Shown in pieces: positions 33,708-43,688 of a stretch of DNA of 64,000 bases (its first letter is position 1; every line of letters starts with the position of its first letter). Source of the DNA: DASSUW01 sp963835525 (GTDB lineage: Bacteria; Actinomycetota; Thermoleophilia; Solirubrobacterales; Solirubrobacteraceae). A program made the position numbers and the translations under genes. Location of the stretch: positions 620,001 to 684,000 of the forward strand of contig CAWIFM010000004.1 in the NCBI GenBank assembly GCA_963835525.1, read 5' to 3'. The notes under the pieces are model-generated. The model was given only the letters and a program-made list of their open reading frames with translations, made no database searches and had not been told where the DNA came from.

Positions 33708-35657
33708 TTATGCCGGCGTGGGCGCCGGCTCGCGCTCCCGCGGCACACGCGCAGCCGCGTAGGCGTCGTCTTCGTCGAGCGTCTCGGCGGCCAGCAGCGC
33801 CTCGGTCAGCGAATCGAGCTGCTCGCGATGCTCGGCAAGGAGCTTCGAGGCGGCTGCGTGAGCGTCGTCGACGATCCGGCGGACCTCCTCGTCGACGAGC
33901 TGCTGGGTGGCCTCGCTGGTCTGGGAGGCGCCTGGCAACAGCATGTTCTGGCCCTCGCTGGGCAGGACGGCGATCGGGCCGATGGCGCGGCTCATGCCCC
34001 AGCGGCCGACCATCTGGCGGGCGATGGCGGTGAGCTGCTGGATGTCGGACTCGGCGCCGGCGCTGATCGAGTCGTAGACGATCTCCTCCGCGACGCGGCC
34101 ACCGAGCGCGACCTTGATCCGCGTGATCAGGTGCTCCTCGTCGTAGTTCGTGCGCTCGACGTCGGGGGCCGAGATCGTCACGCCGAGCGACATCGAGCGC
34201 GGGATGATCGAGACCTTGCGGACGGGGTCGGCGCCCGGGGTGAGCATGCCGACGAGTGCGTGACCGGCCTCGTGGTAGGCCGTGCGGCGCTTCTCCTCGT
34301 CGGACAGCACCAGACCGCGCGGCGCGCCGAGCACGATCTTCTCCAGCGAGTCCGTGAAGTCGGCGTGGTTGACCTGCTCGTGCCCGCGCCGGGCGGCGAG
34401 GAGCGCCGCCTCGTTGCAGAGGTTGGCGATGTCGGCGCCGACCATGCCGGGCGTGGTGCTGGCGATGCTGTCGAGGTTCACGTCATCGGCGAGGGGCAGC
34501 GACCTCGTGTGGACCATGAGGATCTGGCGGCGCCCGTCCTTGTCGGGCGGCGGGACGGTGACGCGGCGGTCGAAGCGGCCCGGGCGGAGCAGCGCGGCGT
34601 CGAGCACCTCGGGCCGGTTGGTCGCGGCGACGACGATCACGGCGGCGCTGGACTCGAAGCCGTCCATCTCCGTGAGGATCTGGTTGAGCGTCTGCTCGCG
34701 CTCGTCGTTGCCGCCGAACCCGGCCTGGCCGGAGCTCCTCGATCGGCCGATCGCGTCGAGCTCGTCGATGAAGATGATCGCGGGCTGGGCCTCCTTGGCC
34801 TGCCGGAAGAGGTCTCTGACTCTGCTGGCGCCAATGCCGACGATGGCCTCCACGAACTCGGAGGCGCTGACGGAGAAGAACGGCGCCCCGGCCTCGCCGG
34901 CGACGGCGCGGGCGAGCAGCGTCTTGCCGGTGCCGGGGCGGCCGGCGAGCAGCACGCCGCGCGGGATCCGGCCGCCGAGCTTGCGGTAGCGGTCGGGGTT
35001 CTTGAGGAAGTCGACGACCTCGGTGAGCTCCTGCTTGGACTCGTCGATGCCGGCGACGTCCGTCGAACGTGATGTTGGTCTGCGCGCCCTCGATCCGGCG
35101 GGCCCGCGACCGCCCGAAGGAGCCGAGCGCGTTCATCTGCCCGCCGGCGGCGCTGCGCAGATCCAGACGAAGAGGGCGACGAGCAGGATCACCGGGCCGA
35201 AGCCGAGGATCAGGTTGAGCAGGAACCCACGCCCCTGGTTGACCGGCTCGGCCTCGATCGTGACGTCGTGGTCCTCGAGCAGCGCCGACAGCGCCTCGTT
35301 GTCGGCGAACGTCGGGATCTCGGTCTCGAAGTTCTTCGCCGCCTTGGCGTCCTTGTCGGTCGACGGCTTGAACTCCTTCTTGAACTCGCCGCTCACCGCC
35401 GTGCCGGTCGTCGAGATCTTCGTCACGTTGTCCGCCTCGACCTGGCCGACGAAGTCGGGCTGATACGGGATCGTCACCGACTCCTCACGGCCGGGGGCGA
35501 AGATCGAGACGGTGATGTAGTTCAGGACGAGCAGGACGACGACGAGGACCCAGAACCGCATCCCGATGGTCCGCCAGAAGCTCTTCGGCTTGTTGTCGTC
35601 GCCGCCGGGCTGGGTGGGCATCCGCGGGCGGCGTTCGTGGGGAGCCTCCTCGGCCAT
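33708..35657 (-). pseudogene. ftsH: FtsH ATP-dependent zinc metalloprotease, two compensating indels
   Basis: The whole span equals 650 codons. 35657-35160 encodes the N-terminal part with two membrane helices (FWVLVVVLLVLNYITVSIF; LILGFGPVILLVALFVW) around the periplasmic domain. One base (T on the plus strand) appears missing at about 35159/35160 and one C extra at 35060/35061; between them the frame reads MNALGSFGRSRARRIEGA, normal FtsH sequence. The rest holds Walker A GRPGTGKT, the FVEAIVGIGASRVRDLF pore loop (Val in place of Met in FVEMFVG), Walker B FIDELDAIG, the second region of homology ATNRPEVLD and the zinc motif AYHEAGHALVGML. The product degrades membrane and regulatory proteins. 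Such compensating indels in a key gene point to sequence error. Confidence 0.88.
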
Positions 35658-35710
35658 CAGGGGATTGTCGCAGTTGACTTCGAGCGGGTCGGATTGAGAG
35701 GGTCGCGCCG

Positions 35711-37181
35711 ATGGGTCACGGACGAGCGTTGGTCGTGGTCGTGGTGGTGATGCTGGCGTTCCCGGCGGTGGCGTGGGCGAACGGCACCCTCAGCTACAGC
35801 GGGGGCCCACCCCCGCAGACGGCCACGTTCAACGACACGTCCGATACGCGCGACGAGATCACGATCGACAACATCGCTGACCCCGGCGCGGCCGGCGCGC
35901 CCGCCTACGGCTTTTTCGAGGGGCCGGGGACCGACATCAACCCGATGAACGGGTGCGGCACGAACGGCGGCGGCATCCCGTTGTGCCCACCGGACACCGC
36001 CATCGTCGTGTTCAACCTCGCCGGCGGGGACGACCAGATCAGGATCTCGTCCGTCGCCGCGGACGGATTCAACGAGTTGATCAGCGTGCAGAACGGCGGC
36101 ATCGGCAACGACGACTTGGGTGGAGGCCCGATCAACGACACGCTGAACGGGGACGATGGCGACGACACGCTGCGTCCCAATCTCGGCGGCGGAATACTCA
36201 GCGGCGGCTCAGGCACGGACACCGTGACCTTCTCGGCCGGTCCCGTGATCGCCTCGATCGACGGGCTCGTCAACGATGGCCCGTCGCCGTTCCTCCTCAA
36301 CGTGATGACGGACGTCGAGAACCTCGACGGAAGCCCGAGCGTCGACTCTCTCACGGGATCGGCGACTCGCGAACCGGCTTCGCGGCTTTGGATCGCCTGA
36401 CACATTGACCGGCTCGGCGGCGCGGACGTATTCGACGGCGGCGCCGGGAGCGACACCATCAACGCACAGGACCGCGAGATCGACTCGATCGTCTGCGGGT
36501 CCGAGAGCGACACGGTCAACGCGGACTGGAACGACAACGTCGACGCGGACTGCGAGATCGTCAATCGGTCGCCGCGCGACGATGACAACGACGGCTCCCC
36601 GCACGCCGCCGACTGCAACGACAGCAATCCGAACGTTCGGCCCGGCGCACCGCGAGATCCCGACCAACGGCGCCGACGATGACTGTTCCGGCGGCGACGC
36701 GGACGCGGACGGCGACGGCGTGTTCGCGCCGACCGACTGCAACGACAACAACGCAGCGGTCAAGCCAGGCGCGAAGGACAAGCCGCGCAACGGGATCAAT
36801 GAGGACTGCCGAGGCGGTGACGCGGACTGGCGCACCAACCGCGCGCGGATCGCGAACAACTGGATCGCGTTCACGGACTACACGCTGGTTGACAACCTGC
36901 GGCTGCGGGACCTGCCCGCCGGCGGCAAGGCGACGGTGAAGTGCAAGGGCGGCGGCTGCCCGTTCAAGAAGGCCAAGAAGCTCCGCGTCCGCAATCGCAG
37001 GGCGAACGCGACCAGCCTCTTCAAGGACGACCAGCTCGCGCCGGGAGCCGTGATCGAGCTCAAGATCACGGCGCCCGACACGATGGGCAAGATCGTCCGC
37101 TACACGATGCGCAGCCGGAAGCTGCCTGCCAAGCGGGAGCTGTGCGACCCGCCCGGCAGGCAGAAGCCCGGTCGCTGCTAG
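35711..37181 (+). pseudogene. Secreted calcium-binding repeat protein (RTX- and MopE-like), about three indels
   Basis: A signal peptide (MGHGRALVVVVVVMLAFPAV to AWA) opens a frame to 36402 with RTX-type glycine/aspartate repeats (LNGDDGDDTLRPNLGGG, GGSGTDTVTF). Coding then moves between frames near 36366, 36412 and 36650: one holds GGADVFDGGAGSDTINAQD and DDDNDGSPHAADCNDSNPNV, the next EIPTNGADDDCSGGDADADG, DGVFAPTDCNDNNAAVKPG (MopE-type metal-binding motifs) and a C-terminal beta domain with Cys pair KCKGGGCPFKKAK. The repaired protein would be about 490 residues, extracellular, calcium-binding. No stops occur inside the true frames except at the breaks. Confidence 0.75.
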
Positions 37182-37184
37182 CTG

Positions 37185-38525
37185 CTACAGCCAGCCAGGC
37201 ACCACGAAGATCAGCCACGCGACCGGCGGGGCGATGAGGACCATGCTCATGCCCCACTGCATGAGCCTCTTGAACACGTAGTCGCGCTTCTCCTCCGGTG
37301 TGTTGGCCACCGTCAATGCGCCGCTCGTTGAGAACGGCGAGGAGTCGACGACCGACGAGGAGATCGCCAGGGCGATGATCAGGCCGACGGCTCCGACCGC
37401 TCCCGTCTCCAGGAACGGCACCGCGAGCGGGATCAGCGCTCCGAGGATGCCCGTCGTCGACGCGAACGCGGAGACCGCGCCGCCGATGTAGCAGATGATC
37501 AGCGCCGCGAGCAGCGCCGAGCCGATCTTCGTGACCTGGTTGCCGAGCCACTCGATGGTGCCGATGTTCTCGAGCAGGGTCACGTACATCACGATGCCGC
37601 AGATCAGCAGGACGGTCGGCCAGGCGACCTTCGACACCGCGTCCTTGGTCGCCTGCGGCGAGATCAGCGAGAGCACGAGCGCGATCGAGAGCGCGACGAA
37701 GCCGACATTGACCTCGAGCAGGAGCACGACCACGATCAGCGTCGCGATGCCGATCAGCGTGAAGATCTTGTCGCGGTCGAGCTGGGGCATCTCGTCGGCG
37801 TCGAAGGTCGCCGCCGAGCCGCCCGCCATCGGCGGCCGCCCGCCACTCGCGGCGGCTTCCTCCTCCTTGCGCCGCTCGAAGCGGCCGGCCGACTCGTCGC
37901 CGTCGTCGGTCGTGACGCGCTTGCGCAGCAGCTTGGGACCGCCGAAGATGAAGAAGGTCACGACGGCCAGCGCGAAGTTGAACAGGAACGACGAGAGGAA
38001 CAGCAGCATGGCGTCCTCGGCCAGCGCCTCGCGCTCCACGACCCCGTTGACGATGCTGCCGAACACGCTGATCGGCGAGAACCCGCCGGCCGTCGCGCCG
38101 TTGATGATCATCAGGCCCATCAGCACCGGGTTGATGCCGTAGGCGACGGCGAAGCCGAGCCCGATCGGAGCGATGATCGCCACCGCGCCCGGGACGACCG
38201 CGCCGGACGCCGTGAGGACCGCGGTGACGAAGAAGAACACCCACGGGATGGCGGCCGCCCGGCCGCCGACGGCGCGGACCGCCGCGTGGATGAGCCAGTT
38301 CACCGTCCCGTTGTTCGACGCGATCGCGAACAGGTAGGTGACACCCACCAGGATCACGAACAGATCGCCCGGGAAGCCGGCGACGATGTCGTCCTCCGAC
38401 ACTCCCAGCGCTGCACCGAGCACGAACGCGGCGACGATGCCGAGCACGCCCATATTGAGCGGCAGCGTCGTGCCGAGCACGAAGATCCCTACGAGGACGA
38501 GTATTGAGATGAGTTCGTTGGACAT
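37185..38525 (-). CDS. MatC-type dicarboxylate carrier (SLC13-like permease)
   Basis: A 446-residue transporter with about 12 helices. MSNELISILVLVGIFVLG and the following LPLNMGVLGIVAAFVLG match the MatC N-terminal domain (malonate/dicarboxylate carriers); NGATAGGFSPISVFGSIVNG is the conserved middle loop and SSSVVDSSPFSTSGALTVA the C-terminal one. A charged cytoplasmic loop of about 60 residues (KRVTTDDGDESAG) lies in the centre. It starts 18 bp after the stop of the FAD/Fe-S dehydrogenase on the same strand and probably imports that enzyme's substrate. Confidence 0.87.
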   Translation of the reverse strand: MSNELISILVLVGIFVLGTTLPLNMGVLGIVAAFVLGAALGVSEDDIVAGFPGDLFVILVGVTYLFAIASNNGTVNWLIHAAVRAVGGRAAAIPWVFFFVTAVLTASGAVVPGAVAIIAPIGLGFAVAYGINPVLMGLMIINGATAGGFSPISVFGSIVNGVVEREALAEDAMLLFLSSFLFNFALAVVTFFIFGGPKLLRKRVTTDDGDESAGRFERRKEEEAAASGGRPPMAGGSAATFDADEMPQLDRDKIFTLIGIATLIVVVLLLEVNVGFVALSIALVLSLISPQATKDAVSKVAWPTVLLICGIVMYVTLLENIGTIEWLGNQVTKIGSALLAALIICYIGGAVSAFASTTGILGALIPLAVPFLETGAVGAVGLIIALAISSSVVDSSPFSTSGALTVANTPEEKRDYVFKRLMQWGMSMVLIAPPVAWLIFVVPGWL

Positions 38526-38543
38526 GAGACCCCCTGCGGTCGC

Positions 38544-41363
38544 TTACAGCGCCTCCCTCACGATCTGCACGGGATGACGGGCCTCCCGACCCACTCCGTG
38601 CCCGATCTGCTGACGGCATGAGACTCCGGTCGCGGCGACCAGAGTGCCGGCGTCCTCTCCTCGCAACGCCGGGAACAGCCTGAGCTCGCCGATCTGCATC
38701 GACAGCTCGTAGTGCTCGGCCTCGAACCCGAACGAGCCGGCCATGCCGCAGCAGCCGGCGTCGAGCTCCACCACTTCGGCCCCCGGGATCCGCTTGAGCA
38801 GCTCCACGGTTGCCTTGGTACCCGCCAGGGCCTTCTGATGACAGTGACCGTGGAAGACGATCCGCGAACCGGCGACGCGCGAGCCCGGATCGAGCTTCAG
38901 CGAGCCGTCGTCGATCGCCTCCACCAGCAGCTCCTCCACCAGCTTCGCCTGCGAGGCCACCACGCGCGCCCGCTCGTTCCCGGGCTGCAGCTGGAGGTGC
39001 TCCTCGCGCAAAGTAAGAAGACAGGAAGGCTCGCAGCCGACGATCGGCACGCCGCGCTCCGCGTAGGGCGCCAGCCGCTCGGTCATGTCCTCCGCCATCC
39101 CGCGCGCGCGGTCCAGCAGGCCCTTGGAGATCGAGGACCGCCCGCAGCAGCCGCCGCTCTCCACCCGCACCGACCAGCCCGCCGCCTCCAGCAGCTCGAT
39201 CGCTGCGCGCCCGATCGCCGGCTCCGTGAAGGTGGTGAACGAGTCGGCGAGCCACACCAGCTCGCGACCCGTGGACCGCGATCGCCGACGATCCCAGCGC
39301 AACAGCGTGTCGCGCGCGAAGCGCGGCAGCGGACGGCGGCGATCGATGCCCGCCACGCGCTCGAGCAGCCGCCGCGGCGCGAGATTGGACAGCGGCGCGG
39401 TCGCCGAGCCGAGCCGGTTCAAAGCCCGGATCGACCCGAACATCCGCGAGCGCAGCGGCACCCCGTGCACGTCCTGGTAGTGCGAGAGGAACTCCGCCTT
39501 CAAAGACGCCATGTCGACGCTCAGCGGGCACTCGCTCTTGCACGCCTTGCACTCGAGGCAGAGGTCGAGGATCTCGTGCAGCCGCTCGTCCCCCATCGCG
39601 GCCGCCGGATCGGGCGTCGACAGCGCCTTGACCAACGCGTTCGCCCGCCCGCGCGTGGCGTGCTCCTCCTCGCGCGTGGCCATGTAGGACGGGCACATGA
39701 CGCCGACGCCGGTCTTGCGGCACGCGCCGATCCGCTGGCAGCGGTCGGCCGCCGCGCGCATGCCGTCCGGGAAGTGCAGCCGCGTCTGCAGCGGGCCGGC
39801 GGGCGGCAGCGCCGGGTCGCGCAGGTCCTCGGTCATCGGCGCTGCGTCGACCATCACCCCGGGGTTGAGCCGCCCGTCGGGGTCGAACAGCGCCTTGACC
39901 TTGCGAAACGCCTCGTAGAGGTCGTCGCCGAACACGCGCCGGTTGAACTCGCTGCGAGCGCGGCCGTCGCCGTGCTCGGACGAGTTGACGCCGTCGAACT
40001 CCACCACCAGGTCGAGGATCTCCTCCGCGACCGATCGCATCGTCTCGATCCCGCCCGGCTCCGTGAGATCGACGAACGGGCGGATGTGCAGGCAGCCGAC
40101 CGAGCAATGCCCGTACCAGCCGGCGCTCAGCCCGTGGCGGTCGAGCACCTCGCGGAAGGCGGCCACGTAGTCGCCCAGTCGCTCGGGCGCCACCGCCGTG
40201 TCCTCGACGAACGCCAGAGGACGGCGGGCGCCCTCGCTGGCCGCCATCAGCAGGCCCAACCCGGCCTTGCGGACCTTGGTCAGCGCCTCCTGCTCGGCCG
40301 CCGTCTCGGCCACGATCGTGTGGTAGGGCTCCCACTCCAGGCGGTCCAGCTGGGCGCGCGCCTCGTCGGGCGTGTCCGCGAACACGGTCACGAACAGCAG
40401 CGCTCCCGGGTCGCCCTCGATCGTCTCCGACAGCGCGCGGTACTCGTGCTTGGAGCGCGACAGCTCGAGGATCGTGCTGTCGATCATCTCGACCGCCGCG
40501 GGCTCGAGCGCCAGCGCCGCGCCAGTGGCCGCGACCGCGTCGGCGACCGACTCGAAGTGCCCGACCGCGAACATGCGCGCCTTCGGCAGCGGCACCAGGC
40601 CCACCTCGGCCTCGGTGATCGCGACGAGCGTGCCCTCGGAGCCGGTCACCAGCCGCGCCAGGTTGAACTCGCGCGCCAGGTAGTCGAGCCGGTAGCCGCC
40701 CGCCTGGCGCCAGTGCTTCGGATACGCGGTGGCGATCGAGTCGGCGTGGTCGCTCAGGATCGCGCGCAGCTCGTCCTGGAACGGGCCGGCCTCGGGGCCC
40801 AGCGTCGTCCGCGTGCCGTCGGCCAGCACGGCTTCCAGCTCATGCACGTGGTCGACGGTGGTGCCGTAGACGATCGAGTGGCTGCCCGACGAGTTGTTGC
40901 CGATCATCCCGCCGATCGTGGCCCGGTTGGAGGTGGAGGTGTCGGGCCCGAACCCGAAGCCGAGCGTCTGCGCCGCGCGGTTGAGGTCCTCCTGCACGAC
41001 GCCCGGCCCGACCCGCACGCGCCGCCGCTCGGTGTCGATCTCCCCGATCGCGTTCATGTAGCGGGAGGTGTCGAGCACCAGGCCCTGCCCGGCCGTCTGC
41101 CCGGCCAGGCTCGTGCCGCCGCCGCGCGAGACCACCGGCACGCCGAACCGCCCGGCGACGGCGATCGCGGCGGCCACCTCGGCGGCGTCGCGGGGACAGG
41201 CCACCACCAGCGGCTCGCGGGCGAACATGCTGGCGTCGCTCGCGTAGAGATGGCGCGTGTACGCGTCGTCGCGCACGTCGCTCAACTCGCGCCGCAGAGC
41301 AGCGGAGAGGTCCCTCCCGGCGCTCGCGCGCCGGTCTCCTGCCTCCCGGATCTGGATGGCCAA
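38544..41363 (-). CDS. FAD- and Fe-S-binding 2-hydroxyacid dehydrogenase (GlcD/GlpC fusion)
   Basis: A 939-residue fusion. Residues about 40-260 are a PCMH-type FAD-binding domain (VVSRGGGTSLAGQTAGQG; IGGMIGNNSSGSHSIVYG); about 280-510 the FAD-oxidase C-terminal domain with HCSVGCLHIRP and EHGDGRARSEF; about 545-640 a ferredoxin-like part with CQRIGACRKTG and CLECKACKSECP; the rest has two CCG-type cysteine-rich motifs (ESGGCCGRSSI, ELDAGCCGMAGSFG) and HGHCHQKAL. Relatives oxidise D-lactate, glycolate or D-2-hydroxyglutarate and pass electrons to quinone. It is followed by the MatC-type carrier and is divergent from the aminotransferase. Confidence 0.92.
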   Translation of the reverse strand: MAIQIREAGDRRASAGRDLSAALRRELSDVRDDAYTRHLYASDASMFAREPLVVACPRDAAEVAAAIAVAGRFGVPVVSRGGGTSLAGQTAGQGLVLDTSRYMNAIGEIDTERRRVRVGPGVVQEDLNRAAQTLGFGFGPDTSTSNRATIGGMIGNNSSGSHSIVYGTTVDHVHELEAVLADGTRTTLGPEAGPFQDELRAILSDHADSIATAYPKHWRQAGGYRLDYLAREFNLARLVTGSEGTLVAITEAEVGLVPLPKARMFAVGHFESVADAVAATGAALALEPAAVEMIDSTILELSRSKHEYRALSETIEGDPGALLFVTVFADTPDEARAQLDRLEWEPYHTIVAETAAEQEALTKVRKAGLGLLMAASEGARRPLAFVEDTAVAPERLGDYVAAFREVLDRHGLSAGWYGHCSVGCLHIRPFVDLTEPGGIETMRSVAEEILDLVVEFDGVNSSEHGDGRARSEFNRRVFGDDLYEAFRKVKALFDPDGRLNPGVMVDAAPMTEDLRDPALPPAGPLQTRLHFPDGMRAAADRCQRIGACRKTGVGVMCPSYMATREEEHATRGRANALVKALSTPDPAAAMGDERLHEILDLCLECKACKSECPLSVDMASLKAEFLSHYQDVHGVPLRSRMFGSIRALNRLGSATAPLSNLAPRRLLERVAGIDRRRPLPRFARDTLLRWDRRRSRSTGRELVWLADSFTTFTEPAIGRAAIELLEAAGWSVRVESGGCCGRSSISKGLLDRARGMAEDMTERLAPYAERGVPIVGCEPSCLLTLREEHLQLQPGNERARVVASQAKLVEELLVEAIDDGSLKLDPGSRVAGSRIVFHGHCHQKALAGTKATVELLKRIPGAEVVELDAGCCGMAGSFGFEAEHYELSMQIGELRLFPALRGEDAGTLVAATGVSCRQQIGHGVGREARHPVQIVREAL

Positions 41364-41388
41364 CTCGGAAAGGTCTTACCACGATGCG

Positions 41389-42561
41389 GTGGCGGGTAGT
41401 CGTTCCATCGTGGGGCGGCATTTCCTTCAGATCCCCGGCCCGACCAACGTGCCGGACAGGGTGCTGCGCGCCATCGACGCGCCCACCATCGACCACCGCG
41501 GACCGGACTTCGCGGAGCTCGGACACGAGGTCCTGGACGGCATGCAGGAGGTCTTCCGGACCGAGGGCCCGGTGGTGATCTACCCGGCCTCGGGCACCGG
41601 CGCCTGGGAGGCGGCGCTCGTCAACACCCTCTCCCCCGGCGACCGCGTGCTGGCCTTCGAGACCGGCCACTTCGCGACGCTCTGGAAGGGCCTGGCCGAG
41701 CGCTTCGGGCTCGAGGTCGACTGGGTGGAGGGCGACTGGCGCCACGGCGTCGACCCCGACAAGGTCGCGGCCGTGCTGCGGCAGGACCCCTCGATCGCGG
41801 CCGTGATGGTCGTGCACAACGAGACCTCCACCGGCGTCACCAGCCGCGTGCCCGAGGTGCGCGCGGCGATGGACGCCGCCGGCTCGGACGCGCTGCTGCT
41901 GGTCGACACCATCTCCTCGCTGGCCTCGATCGACTACCGCCACGACGAGTGGGGCGTCGACGTGACGGTCGGCGGATCGCAGAAGGGGCTGATGCTGCCG
42001 GCCGGCCTGAGCTTCAACGCGATCAGCGAGAAGGCGCTGGCCGCGTCGAGAACCGCGCGGCTGCCGCGCTCGTACTGGGACTGGGAGCCGATCATCGAGG
42101 CCAACCGCGCCGGCTACTGGCCCTACACGTCGGCCACCAACCTGCTCTACGGCCTGCGCGAGGCGATCGCCATGCTGCGCGAGGAAGGGCTCGAGAACGT
42201 GTTCGCCCGCCACCAGCGGCACGCGGCCGCGACCCGCGCTGCGGTGCACGGGTGGGGGCTCGAGGTCCTGTGCGCCGACGAGCGCGAGCACTCCGGCTCG
42301 CTGACCGCGGTGATGACCCCCGAGGCCGACGCGGTCCGCAAGATCATCCTCGAGCGCTTCGACATGTCGCTCGGCGCCGGGCTCGGCAAGCTCGCCGGCC
42401 GCGTCTTCCGGATCGGCCATCTGGGCGACTTCAACGACCTCATGCTCATGGGCACGCTGAGCGGCGTCGAGATGGGCCTGCGGCTCGCGGGCGTGCCGGT
42501 GGCGGGCAGCGGCGTGGAGGCCGCCATGGCGCTGCTCGAGCGCGAGCCGGCCTTGGTGTGA
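41389..42561 (+). CDS. Serine-glyoxylate/alanine-glyoxylate-type aminotransferase
   Basis: A 390-residue class V PLP enzyme. GRHFLQIPGPTNVPDRVLRA is the classic opening of serine-glyoxylate aminotransferases; PASGTGAWEAAL binds the cofactor phosphate, LLVDTISSLASI holds the PLP-binding Asp and GGSQKGLMLPAGLSF the Schiff-base Lys. It converts glyoxylate to glycine with serine or alanine as donor. GTG 41389 is chosen since an earlier ATG would overlap the divergent dehydrogenase start; GTG 41410 is also possible. The stop overlaps the next start (GTGA). Confidence 0.9.
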   Translation: MAGSRSIVGRHFLQIPGPTNVPDRVLRAIDAPTIDHRGPDFAELGHEVLDGMQEVFRTEGPVVIYPASGTGAWEAALVNTLSPGDRVLAFETGHFATLWKGLAERFGLEVDWVEGDWRHGVDPDKVAAVLRQDPSIAAVMVVHNETSTGVTSRVPEVRAAMDAAGSDALLLVDTISSLASIDYRHDEWGVDVTVGGSQKGLMLPAGLSFNAISEKALAASRTARLPRSYWDWEPIIEANRAGYWPYTSATNLLYGLREAIAMLREEGLENVFARHQRHAAATRAAVHGWGLEVLCADEREHSGSLTAVMTPEADAVRKIILERFDMSLGAGLGKLAGRVFRIGHLGDFNDLMLMGTLSGVEMGLRLAGVPVAGSGVEAAMALLEREPALV

Positions 42562-43688
42562 GCGCACTGGCGGGCCTGCGGGTCCTGGAGCTCACGCAGG
42601 TCATGGCCGGCCCGTTCTGCGGCCAGGTGCTCGGCGACATGGGCGCCGACGTGATCAAGGTCGAGCCGCTGGAGGGCGACTCGACGCGCCAGTCGATGGG
42701 CGCCCAGTCCTTCCTCGCGGTCAACCGCAACAAGCGCTCGATCGCGCTGAACCTCAAGTCGGAGGAGCACCGGGCCGTCCTCCATCGCCTGGCGCGCGAG
42801 GCCGACGTCGTGCTCGAGAACTACCGGCCCGGCGTGGCGGCCAAGCTCGGCGCCGGCTGGGACGAGCTGTCCGAGCTCAACCCGCGCCTGATCTACGCCA
42901 GCGTGTCGGGCTTCGGCCAGACCGGCCCGTACGCGCAGCGGCCGGGCTACGACCTGATCGCCCAGGGCCTCTCCGGCGTGATGAGCGTGACCGGCGAGCC
43001 CGATGGGAACCCGGTCAAGTGCGGCATCCCGATCGGCGACCTGTCGGCCGGCCTGTTCTGCGCGGTGGCGATCCTCAGCGCGGTCATCGCGCGCGAGCGC
43101 ACCGGCGAGGGCCAGCGGATCGACACGTCGCTGTTCGAGGGCGCTCTGGCGCTGTCGATCTGGGAGACGGCCGAGCTGTGGTCCACCGGCGGCGTCCCCC
43201 AGCCGCACGGGTCCGCGCACCGGGTGACCGCGCCCTACCAGGCGCTGCGCACCGCCGACGGGCACGTCACGGTCGGCGGCAACAACCAGAAGTTGTGGCA
43301 GAAGCTGTGCGAGGCGATCGGCCGGCCCGAGCTGGTCGAGGACCCGCGCTTCGCGAGCAACGACGACCGGATGGCCAACCGGCCCGAGCTGGCGACCGAG
43401 CTGGAGACGGCGCTGTGCGCCCGCACCACCGACGAGTGGGTCGAGACGCTGATCGAGGCGGGCGTCCCGTGCGGCCCGATCCACGACTATCGCCAGGTGT
43501 TCGAGGACCCGCACACGCAGGCGCGCGAGATGGAGGTGCAGATGGACGGGGTGCGCATGCTCGGCATCCCGGTGAAGCTGAGCGGTACGCCGGGCGCCAT
43601 CCGCCGCACGGCGCCGCAGATCGGCGAGCACACCGCCGAGGTGCTGCGCGAGGCGGGCTTCTCCGACGAGGAGATCGAGGCGCTGTGA
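42558..43688 (+). CDS. CaiB/BaiF (class III) CoA-transferase
   Basis: A 376-residue family III CoA-transferase from GTG 42558. Motifs: LAGLRVLELTQVMAGPFCGQ, LGDMGADVIKVEPLEGD (with the catalytic Asp in GDSTR region typical of the family), NRNKRSIALNLKSEE, ENYRPGVAAKLGAG and YDLIAQGLSGVMSVTG. It moves CoA between carboxylic acids. It overlaps both neighbours (GTGA at each side), so aminotransferase, CoA-transferase and enoyl-CoA hydratase are one translationally coupled operon. Confidence 0.93.
   Translation: MSALAGLRVLELTQVMAGPFCGQVLGDMGADVIKVEPLEGDSTRQSMGAQSFLAVNRNKRSIALNLKSEEHRAVLHRLAREADVVLENYRPGVAAKLGAGWDELSELNPRLIYASVSGFGQTGPYAQRPGYDLIAQGLSGVMSVTGEPDGNPVKCGIPIGDLSAGLFCAVAILSAVIARERTGEGQRIDTSLFEGALALSIWETAELWSTGGVPQPHGSAHRVTAPYQALRTADGHVTVGGNNQKLWQKLCEAIGRPELVEDPRFASNDDRMANRPELATELETALCARTTDEWVETLIEAGVPCGPIHDYRQVFEDPHTQAREMEVQMDGVRMLGIPVKLSGTPGAIRRTAPQIGEHTAEVLREAGFSDEEIEAL

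Noticed and set aside
38712..41399. Open frame of 895 codons antisense to the FAD/Fe-S dehydrogenase
   Set aside because: It mirrors a strongly coding gene in GC-rich DNA; its translation is Arg/Gly/Ala-rich with no motif.
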